This document shows positions 6,892 through 12,389 of a DNA stretch of 12,389 nucleotides, one piece after another. Below the pieces are notes generated by a model. That model did not search any database. It was not told where the DNA came from and worked only from the letters and a program-made list of their open reading frames with translations. Every line of letters starts with the position of its first letter. The first letter of the stretch is position 1. Origin of the DNA: an uncultured Bacteroidales bacterium (lineage in GTDB: Bacteria; Bacteroidota; Bacteroidia; Bacteroidales; UBA932); NCBI GenBank assembly GCA_902461985.1, contig CABQAB010000030.1, positions 1 through 12,389 on the forward strand, written 5' to 3'. The translations under genes were made by a program, and so were the position numbers.

Positions 6892-7926
6892 ATGAAGAAA
6901 ATTGTGTCGCTATTTTTGTTATGTGTGGTTCTGCCGGGGTGCAGTATCCCAGTAAGAGATACGTTGGGGATTATTTCAGGCATAGTAACGGACGGAGACA
7001 GCAATCAGCCTATAGAAGGCGTAAAAGTTTCAATCGTTCCCTCCGGCTTGTCTAATTATACCTGGAAAGACGGAGGCTTTCTTTTTGATTATCTTGATAT
7101 TCAAGAATATACAGTATCTTTTTCTGTTTCAGGATATGATAGTTTCTCTCGTAGTGTTATGGTCGAACCGGGGCATACGACAAATGCGGATGTTGTCTTG
7201 CATAAATCCGAAAATGGCATGCTTATATCTCCGGGTGTCATAGATTTCGGTGAAAACTTGACAGATGTCGTTCTCAAGTTGGAAAATACGGGGACGGAAC
7301 CTGTCCGGTGGAAGGCATCCGTTTCGAGTCCATGGATGTCTTTGGATAAAGAGTCAGGAGAGGTGGACGGGACAGGATATGTCTCCGTCAGCGTTTCCAG
7401 ATCGGGTCTTACTGCCGGCACATACGACAGTACTATAGAATTCAATGTAAACGGGCACGGATATGAAGTGCCGGTCTTTATGCAAGTCTCTGACGGACCT
7501 GACTATTCCGAGGCTGTCGTAGGCTCGGCCTTGGGGAATGTTGAGGTGAACCTGACAGAGTGCACCAGAAAAGGGAAGAACGTGGTGCTTGCGTTTACAC
7601 TCACTAATACCGGCAGCTATGGCAATATGGGCATAACGCTGAGCAACGTAAATACCGTGACGGAAAAGACTTTCATATCTGACAATCTCGGCACTCAATA
7701 TCCGAGGAGAGTCGTGAAGATTGCGTTGGACGGGAAGGATCTCGGCACCGGAAATGACATAGAAGGAACTTTGCGTCCCGGTATACCGGCAAAATGCGAA
7801 ATTACTGTCAATTCAGTAGATTCCGGTGCGACATATATGACATATCAAATATTCGCTTCGACGGCATGCGCCGGTTCCGCTGTTTACTCAGGAAACATAT
7901 TCCTGGAAAAAGTCAGGATTCATTGA
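6892..7926 (+). CDS. Lipoprotein with carboxypeptidase-regulatory-like and BACON domains
   Basis: A 344-residue lipoprotein: MKKI start, hydrophobic core, lipobox LPGC with Cys17. Residues about 27-107 form a carboxypeptidase-regulatory-like/PEGA-type beta sandwich (GIISGIVTDGDSNQPIEGVKVSIV ... DVVLHK). Residues about 110-200 look like a BACON domain (SSPWMSLDKESGEVDG, then LTAGTYDSTIEFNVNGHGYEVPVFMQV). Residues about 210-344 form a beta-rich domain I do not recognise with certainty; the pattern VVLAFTLTNTGSYGNMGITLSNV recalls DUF4352-type immunoglobulin folds. No catalytic residues are evident, so a structural or binding role at the cell surface is the best guess. In-frame starts at 6880 (ATG) and 6865 (TTG) would spoil the signal peptide, and the TTG lies inside the -7 box. 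Base composition is more AT-rich than in recJ or the SusC-family gene. Its only close neighbours are on the opposite strand, so it is probably monocistronic. Confidence 0.8.
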   Translation: MKKIVSLFLLCVVLPGCSIPVRDTLGIISGIVTDGDSNQPIEGVKVSIVPSGLSNYTWKDGGFLFDYLDIQEYTVSFSVSGYDSFSRSVMVEPGHTTNADVVLHKSENGMLISPGVIDFGENLTDVVLKLENTGTEPVRWKASVSSPWMSLDKESGEVDGTGYVSVSVSRSGLTAGTYDSTIEFNVNGHGYEVPVFMQVSDGPDYSEAVVGSALGNVEVNLTECTRKGKNVVLAFTLTNTGSYGNMGITLSNVNTVTEKTFISDNLGTQYPRRVVKIALDGKDLGTGNDIEGTLRPGIPAKCEITVNSVDSGATYMTYQIFASTACAGSAVYSGNIFLEKVRIH

Positions 7927-7959
7927 TTTCTTTCCCTTTTTGCGTCCGATCTTCAAGTC

Positions 7960-9246
7960 TCATGGTTTCAGACATCCTACGGGAGCCACCAATATTCCGT
8001 CTTTTCTTTTGTAGGCGTATTGTCCTGTGCCTGTGAGCACCATCTTGAATGACGGGGGATTCATCATGTCGGTGTCGATTTTTCCGGCGAGGGTCGTCAA
8101 TGTGGCCGCGCCTTCTTCTATCAGCTTCTCTCCTCCAAGTTTGATTTCGATAAGTCCGTATTTTCCGTTTCTCAGATGCATTACAGCATCACATTCAAGG
8201 TTGTTTTTGTCCCTGAAATGATAGATGCTGCCGTCAAGAGCCTCTGCATATACACGAAGGTCTCTGACGCACATGGTTTCGAATAAAAGTCCCATCGTGT
8301 TCAGATCGGACAGCAAATCTTCTGGCCCTATGCCCATTGCGGCTGTAGCTATTGATGGATCGACAAAATATCTTGTATCGGATGTCCTGATTGCAGTCCT
8401 GGATCTCAGGTTCGGATTCCATGACGGGGCATCTTCAACGACGAACAATTTTTTCAAGGCTGAAATGTACGAGGATATGGTCTCTTCCGTCATCGTGTTT
8501 TCAGAATTGGATTTAAGGTCTTGTTGTATTGACGACAAAGGTGCCTGTGCTCCCTGAAATCTGGCATAACTTTTCAAAAGACGGAGAGTGAAATCTTTGT
8601 CGCGCCTTGCTCCGTCCACTTCCGAAATGTCTATGCCTGCAATGGCGTCTATATAATTTCTGGACTGCTTCAATGCCCCTTTTCTCGTCATGGTAAGTGC
8701 CGCAGGCCAACCGCCGCGACAAATGAGCCATGCAAGATCTTCAATGTCCAAAGCGTTTGCTTCGCAGGCTTCTTCTGTCGCGGAATTGAACAGGTCGCCT
8801 ATGCTGAGTTTTCCGTTCGAATCCCCGGATTCCCACAAACTCATGGGACGCATGATGATTCTTGCTGCCCGTCCAGTTCCTGAATGTCTGATTTTTTCTC
8901 TTTTCTCTTTCGGAATGACGGTCGAACCTGTGAATATGAATTGCCCGGTGTTGATTTCCCGGTGATCTACTTCAAAACGGGCGGCATCCCATAATTCAGG
9001 TGCATCCTGCCATTCATCTATAAGACGAGGCGTTTCTCCTTTCAAAAGAAATTTTGGGGAGTTTTGTGCAAGACTCATATACGATGTCGCGTGTTCCGGA
9101 TCATTCATGTATACTATGCTCCTTGCCTGCTGTTCGGCAGTCGTCGTCTTTCCGCACCATTTGGTTCCTTCAATGAGGACAATACCTGCGGCGTCAAGAT
9201 TGTCCCGCAGCAAATCATCTGCAATTCTATGTCTGTATGCGCTCAT
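7960..9246 (-). CDS. AAA_14 / DUF4143 ATP-binding protein
   Basis: A 428-residue cytoplasmic protein, typical length for the family. An N-terminal AAA-type domain carries Walker A GTKWCGKT (27-34), a Walker B-like RLIDEWQ (74-80) and a sensor-like FIFTGSTV (103-110). The family-typical stretch HSGTGRAARIIMRPMSLWESG follows. The C-terminal DUF4143 part ends in a PD-(D/E)xK-like pattern, D353 with E367-I-K369 (ECDAVMHLRNG, LIEIKLGG), which suggests a nuclease-like fold. Biochemical function is unknown; these ATPases occur in many scattered copies in Bacteroidota genomes and are often regarded as accessory. The start at 9246 (MSAYRHR) was preferred to the upstream in-frame start at 9285 because the -7 box and a repeat unit lie between them. 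The gene converges on the lipoprotein gene, 33 bases away, with no clear terminator in the gap, and diverges from the SusC-family gene. Confidence 0.9.
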   Translation of the reverse strand: MSAYRHRIADDLLRDNLDAAGIVLIEGTKWCGKTTTAEQQARSIVYMNDPEHATSYMSLAQNSPKFLLKGETPRLIDEWQDAPELWDAARFEVDHREINTGQFIFTGSTVIPKEKREKIRHSGTGRAARIIMRPMSLWESGDSNGKLSIGDLFNSATEEACEANALDIEDLAWLICRGGWPAALTMTRKGALKQSRNYIDAIAGIDISEVDGARRDKDFTLRLLKSYARFQGAQAPLSSIQQDLKSNSENTMTEETISSYISALKKLFVVEDAPSWNPNLRSRTAIRTSDTRYFVDPSIATAAMGIGPEDLLSDLNTMGLLFETMCVRDLRVYAEALDGSIYHFRDKNNLECDAVMHLRNGKYGLIEIKLGGEKLIEEGAATLTTLAGKIDTDMMNPPSFKMVLTGTGQYAYKRKDGILVAPVGCLKP

Positions 9247-9254
9247 AATGTCTG

Positions 9255-9286
9255 CAAATATAGTGTCATTCCGGCAAACGGCCAAA
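9255..9286 (-). promoter_or_regulatory. Promoter of the DUF4143 ATPase gene, overlapping a tandem repeat
   Basis: On the minus strand TTTG at 9286-9283, a 20-base spacer and TATATTTG at 9262-9255 give a full match to the Bacteroidota -33/-7 promoter. The ATG follows 8 bases after the -7 box. The -33 TTTG is part of the first 23-bp repeat unit, so anything binding the repeats would compete with or recruit polymerase. Confidence 0.72.
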
Positions 9287-9335
9287 TTTCATTCCGGCAA
9301 ACGGCCAAATTTCATTCCGGTAAATGGCCAAATTC
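9267..9335. repeat. Three tandem 23-bp repeats upstream of the DUF4143 ATPase
   Basis: Units at 9267-9289, 9290-9312 and 9313-9335, head to tail with no spacers. Each begins CATTCCGG and carries GGCCAAATT near its end. Units 1 and 2 are identical. Unit 3 differs at three positions: two symmetric C-to-T changes around the central AAA, and the last base. Reading on the minus strand, each unit has a TTTG between AT-rich and GC-rich halves. The period is close to two helical turns. Likely an operator or protein-binding array, or an element-specific repeat. Confidence 0.85.
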
Positions 9336-9398
9336 CCGTGCAGTCCGAAATTGATTTGTTCTGCCCAGGCGGAAAATGTGGGAAAAGGTAGCTGTGGA

Positions 9399-9429
9399 TT
9401 GAAAAAAAAGAAAAAACTCAGTAAATTTG
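9399..9429 (+). promoter_or_regulatory. Promoter of the SusC-family gene with poly-A spacer
   Basis: TTG at 9399-9401, a 20-base spacer, then TAAATTTG at 9422-9429 (exact TAnnTTTG). The spacer holds A8 (9402-9409) and A6 (9411-9416) separated by one G. The 11-mer AGTAAATTTGC is shared with the sigma gene promoter. Expected transcription start near 9434, giving a leader of about 67 bases. Confidence 0.7.
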
Positions 9430-9442
9430 CCGTGAATCTCCG

Positions 9443-9467
9443 GCCTGGCGCGGACTTGCCGCCGGGC
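9443..9467 (+). other. GC-rich hairpin in the SusC-family mRNA leader
   Basis: GCCTGGCG at 9443-9450 pairs with CGCCGGGC at 9460-9467 (8 bp including one G-T wobble) around a 9-base loop. It lies between the expected transcription start and the AT-rich stretch before the ATG at 9502. It has no U tract, so it is not a standard terminator. It may stabilise the mRNA or be a site of post-transcriptional control. Confidence 0.5.
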
Positions 9468-9501
9468 GGAGACGTACACATAACATTAATAATCAATAAC
9501 T

Positions 9502-12389
9502 ATGCTTAAGACATTCAAATCGCAAATGTCCGGATATTGTATGGCGATTGTGTTTGCCATTGCAGTTTCCGGCATTTTCGTTCCTTCCACTGCGGTTGCG
9601 CAGGATCGGGGGGGGCAAGTTAGAGGCGTAATCACCGACGACAATGGTCCCGTAACCGGTGCGGCGGTCATGATCAAGGGAGGCACAGGCGGTGTGCTGA
9701 CCGGCATCGACGGAGACTATGTCCTTGAAGGGGTGAAGCCGGGAGACGTCATAATCGTTTCTATCCTCGGCTATGAAGACCTCATTCTCAATTACAATGG
9801 TCAGGAGGAACTCGACGGAGTCCTGACAGTTTCCAGCGAGTTTCTCGACGAAGTCGTCGTCACCGCACTCGGTATCAAACGCTCCGAGAAGACCCTTTCG
9901 TACAATGTGCAGAAAGTCGATTCGGAGAAACTCACTTCAGTCAAGGACGCGAATTTCGTCAATTCCCTCGTGGGCAAGGTGGCCGGCGTGCAGATCCAGT
10001 CGGGAGCGGCCGGACCGGGCAGCACCACTCGCGTGGTCATGCGAGGCATGAAGTCAATCGAGAAGAACAACACGGTTCTGTACGTGATCGACGGTGTGCC
10101 AATGTACAACAAGAGTTTCGGTGGCAGCGGCGGTACTATGTCCACGGCGGTGGGTTCCGAGTCGGCAGCCGACATCAACCCTGAGGACATCGAATCCGTG
10201 AATATGCTCACAGGTCCTTCCGCAGCCGCTCTCTACGGCTCCGATGCTGCAAACGGAGTGATAATCATCAACACGAAGAAGGGGACGGAGGGAAAGACCA
10301 CGGTGACTGTCAGCAACAGCACGACTTTCTCCATGGTCAACATGATGCCTCAGATGCAGAGCAGGTATGGCAGGAGTTCCGGTTTCAACAACTGGGGCAG
10401 CGCCCTGCCGGAATCCTACAGCTATGATCCGCGCAATTATTTCAAGACCGGGACAGACGTCATAAACGCAGTTTCCCTTTCCACAGGCAACGCCAGAAAC
10501 CAGACATATATCTCGGCTTCCACGACAAATTCCAGCGGCGTTGTTCCCCAGAGCAAGTATAACCGCTACAATTTCTCCGCACGCAACACCACCAAATTCG
10601 CGGACGACAAGCTCATACTCGATTTCGGGGCCAGCCTCATACTTCAGAATGACCATAACCTCGTGTCGCAGGGTACTTATTTCAACCCGCTTCCGGCACT
10701 TTACCTCTTCCCGAGAGGCGAGGATTTCGATGAAGTGAGGATGTACGAAAGATGGGATCCGGTAAACGGTATCATGACGCAGTACTGGCCTTACTCCGAC
10801 GGGGCGCACAATATGCAGAACCCTTACTGGATTCAGAACAGGAACGACAGGGACATGAACAAGAGAAGGTATATGTTCAACGCTTCCCTTCAGTACAATA
10901 TAACTCCATGGCTCAACATCGTGGCGAGGACAAGAGTGGATGAGTCCATCTACAAGCAGACGACAAAGTACTATGCGACAACCCTTACCACTTTTGCCGG
11001 CCGTAACGGAGGCTACGGCATAGACAGCATGACCGACCGCAGTTTCTACGGGGACATCATCGCCAACGTGGACAAGAAATGGGGCGACTGGAGACTCGTG
11101 GCCAATGTCGGAGCTTCAATCAACGACCAGAGATACGACATGTCGCGTTCTGCGGGCGACCTTCTCATCCCTAACCACTTTGCGACGAACAATCTCAACA
11201 CTTCCCAGAATTTCAAGAGCAACCAGGAAGGATGGCATGACCAGACACAGTCTGTTTTCGCCTCTGTCGAGGTAGGCTGGAAAGACATGCTCTTCCTCAC
11301 TGCCACCGGACGTAACGACTGGGCGTCGCAGCTTGCCTATTCCAAGCAACATTCGTTCTTCTATCCGTCCGTAGGTCTCTCGGCAGTGATTTCAAACATG
11401 GTGAAACTGCCTGAGTGGTTCTCTTTCTTCAAGGTCCGCGGATCGTATTCGCAGGTGGCTACTCCTTTCGAGCGTTTCCTTTCGAATCCGAGCTATGCCT
11501 ACAACGACCAGACTCATAACTGGTCAAAGAGCGAGACCTATCCTGCAACGGACCTGAAGCCGGAAGATACGAAATCATGGGAGCTCGGTCTGAACATGAG
11601 ATTCCTCGAGAGTCTCAGCCTCGACGTTACGTATTACCGTTCGAATACCTATAACCAGACAATCTACGCACCTCTCTCCGCTTCCACCGGATACAAGAAT
11701 TTCGTGGCACAGACCGGAAACGTGCAGAACCAGGGTGTCGAACTTACGCTCGGCTACACGAACGAATGGGGAGGCTTCGGCTGGGACAGCGGACTGACTT
11801 TCACTTTCAACGAGAACAAGATAATTTCGCTCGGTCACGGACTCGTGGACCCTACCACGGGACTTCCTGTAGAGGATATCACCGAGATTCAGAAAGACTG
11901 GCTCGGTGCGGGCGACACGGCTCCGAGGGTTATACTCAAGGAAGGCGGCTCGATGTCCGACATCTATGTGAACCATCTCATCGCGCGTGATGCGAACGGC
12001 AATGTCTATACGGACGGCACCGGCAAAATCAAGATGGAGAACGTGGGCTTCTTCAAGGCAGGCCAGCTTTCTCCGAAGGCGAACCTCGGCTGGAGCAACA
12101 CCTTCAGCTATGCCGGAGTATCTCTCGGAATAGTCCTGACCGCACGTATCGGCGGACTCGTATATTCTGCCACCCAGGGTATACTCGACTATTACGGTGC
12201 TTCGGAAGCCTCTGCGGCAATGCGTGACGCCGGCGGAATCGCAGTGAACAAGGGTACGCTCTCGGCGCAGAACTACTACCAGACAATAAGCACCGCACAG
12301 GGCGGACACGGCGCGTACTACCTCTACGATGCCACCAACATCCGCCTTCAGGAACTTACGCTGAACTACACCCTTCCGAAGAAATGGTT
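9502..12389 (+). CDS. SusC/RagA-family TonB-linked outer-membrane protein (3' end beyond window)
   Basis: The frame is open for 962 codons to the window edge, so the C-terminal end is missing. A signal peptide ends near STAVA-Q (cleavage after residue 33). Residues about 39-110 are the carboxypeptidase-regulatory-like domain (VRGVITDDNGPVTGAAVMIKG). LDEVVVTALG follows as the TonB-box-like region. The plug domain carries MRGMKSI, LYVIDGVPM (193-201) and AALYGSDAANGVIIINTKKG (about 242-261), all SusC-family signatures. The rest is a 22-strand-type beta barrel rich in aromatic strand ends, including PATDLKPEDTKSWELGL. Such proteins import glycan or peptide pieces across the outer membrane together with a SusD lipoprotein, which would be expected downstream. 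There is no N-terminal STN domain, so this is not an anti-sigma-signalling transducer. The start is fixed by the signal peptide and the AT-rich pre-start region. An unusual G8 run lies at codons 36-38. Confidence 0.95.
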   Translation, partial: MLKTFKSQMSGYCMAIVFAIAVSGIFVPSTAVAQDRGGQVRGVITDDNGPVTGAAVMIKGGTGGVLTGIDGDYVLEGVKPGDVIIVSILGYEDLILNYNGQEELDGVLTVSSEFLDEVVVTALGIKRSEKTLSYNVQKVDSEKLTSVKDANFVNSLVGKVAGVQIQSGAAGPGSTTRVVMRGMKSIEKNNTVLYVIDGVPMYNKSFGGSGGTMSTAVGSESAADINPEDIESVNMLTGPSAAALYGSDAANGVIIINTKKGTEGKTTVTVSNSTTFSMVNMMPQMQSRYGRSSGFNNWGSALPESYSYDPRNYFKTGTDVINAVSLSTGNARNQTYISASTTNSSGVVPQSKYNRYNFSARNTTKFADDKLILDFGASLILQNDHNLVSQGTYFNPLPALYLFPRGEDFDEVRMYERWDPVNGIMTQYWPYSDGAHNMQNPYWIQNRNDRDMNKRRYMFNASLQYNITPWLNIVARTRVDESIYKQTTKYYATTLTTFAGRNGGYGIDSMTDRSFYGDIIANVDKKWGDWRLVANVGASINDQRYDMSRSAGDLLIPNHFATNNLNTSQNFKSNQEGWHDQTQSVFASVEVGWKDMLFLTATGRNDWASQLAYSKQHSFFYPSVGLSAVISNMVKLPEWFSFFKVRGSYSQVATPFERFLSNPSYAYNDQTHNWSKSETYPATDLKPEDTKSWELGLNMRFLESLSLDVTYYRSNTYNQTIYAPLSASTGYKNFVAQTGNVQNQGVELTLGYTNEWGGFGWDSGLTFTFNENKIISLGHGLVDPTTGLPVEDITEIQKDWLGAGDTAPRVILKEGGSMSDIYVNHLIARDANGNVYTDGTGKIKMENVGFFKAGQLSPKANLGWSNTFSYAGVSLGIVLTARIGGLVYSATQGILDYYGASEASAAMRDAGGIAVNKGTLSAQNYYQTISTAQGGHGAYYLYDATNIRLQELTLNYTLPKKW
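9608..9615 (+). repeat. G8 homopolymer inside the SusC-family coding sequence
   Basis: Eight consecutive G residues at 9608-9615 encode the end of Arg36 and Gly37-Gly38, right after the predicted signal-peptide cleavage site. A one-base slip would frameshift the gene near its start. The frame is intact in this copy. Confidence 0.8.

Noticed and set aside
9247..9285. Thirteen-residue N-terminal extension of the DUF4143 ATPase from 9285
   Set aside because: It would be read through the promoter box and repeat unit 1, and the family usually starts close to the MSAYRHR position.
9267..9335. CRISPR array
   Set aside because: The repeats abut directly with no spacers, only three copies exist and no cas genes are nearby.
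9064..9496. Small reading frames on both strands across the repeat region
   Set aside because: They translate repeats and promoter DNA or antisense of the ATPase, lack recognisable domains, and the 23-bp period shifts frame each unit.
9335..9501. Invertible promoter in front of the SusC-family gene
   Set aside because: I saw no inverted repeat pair flanking the promoter and no recombinase gene nearby.
10054..12309. Long minus-strand frames (10054-10809 and 11575-12309)
   Set aside because: They are antisense shadows of the SusC-family gene caused by its codon composition; no domain or start context supports them.
1..12389. tRNA or rRNA genes
   Set aside because: No cloverleaf or rRNA-like segments were recognised by eye in the intergenic regions, all of which are shorter than 260 bases.

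Overview
The window looks like a chromosomal segment of a gut-type Bacteroidales bacterium (phylum Bacteroidota). Evidence: BACON-domain lipoproteins, a SusC/RagA-type TonB-linked outer-membrane protein, a GH18 endoglycosidase-like gene, a DUF4143 ATPase, absence of Shine-Dalgarno sites, and at least six promoters of the Bacteroidota type (TAnnTTTG at -7, sometimes with TTG/TTTG about 20 bases upstream). Moderate GC content would suit an Alistipes- or Cryptobacteroides-like lineage, but the genus is a guess.

Layout, left to right. (1) 2-2356: the 3' end of a polysaccharide/glycan utilization operon. It holds the C-terminal half of a GH18 (endo-beta-N-acetylglucosaminidase-like) protein, then, 15 bases on, a surface lipoprotein with three BACON-like modules and a LamG lectin fold. 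The operon ends at two consecutive hairpins. (2) 2497-5080: a BACON-CotH-kinase surface lipoprotein, then an ECF sigma factor with its own promoter and no visible anti-sigma partner. (3) 5105-6832, minus strand: recJ, the housekeeping single-strand DNA exonuclease, convergent with the sigma gene. (4) 6892-7926: a lipoprotein with a carboxypeptidase-regulatory-like domain, a BACON domain and an unrecognised C-terminal domain, divergent from recJ. (5) 7960-9246, minus strand: an AAA_14/DUF4143 ATPase whose promoter is embedded in three tandem 23-bp repeats. (6) 9399-12389: promoter, leader hairpin and the first 962 codons of a SusC-family transporter, probably the first gene of a second glycan-utilization locus that runs off the window.

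How it fits together: the two flanks belong to nutrient-capture loci (glycan cleavage and binding on the left, TonB-dependent uptake on the right). The middle mixes a housekeeping repair gene with accessory surface lipoproteins, a regulator and a possibly mobile ATPase.

I did not find an obviously new multi-gene system. The most unusual signals are regulatory. The ATPase gene has tandem repeats carrying its own -33 element. Three genes have the -7 box only 6-8 bases from the start codon, implying leaderless or near-leaderless mRNAs. The SusC gene has an A8 tract in its promoter spacer and a G8 tract just after its signal peptide, a layout that could allow phase variation.
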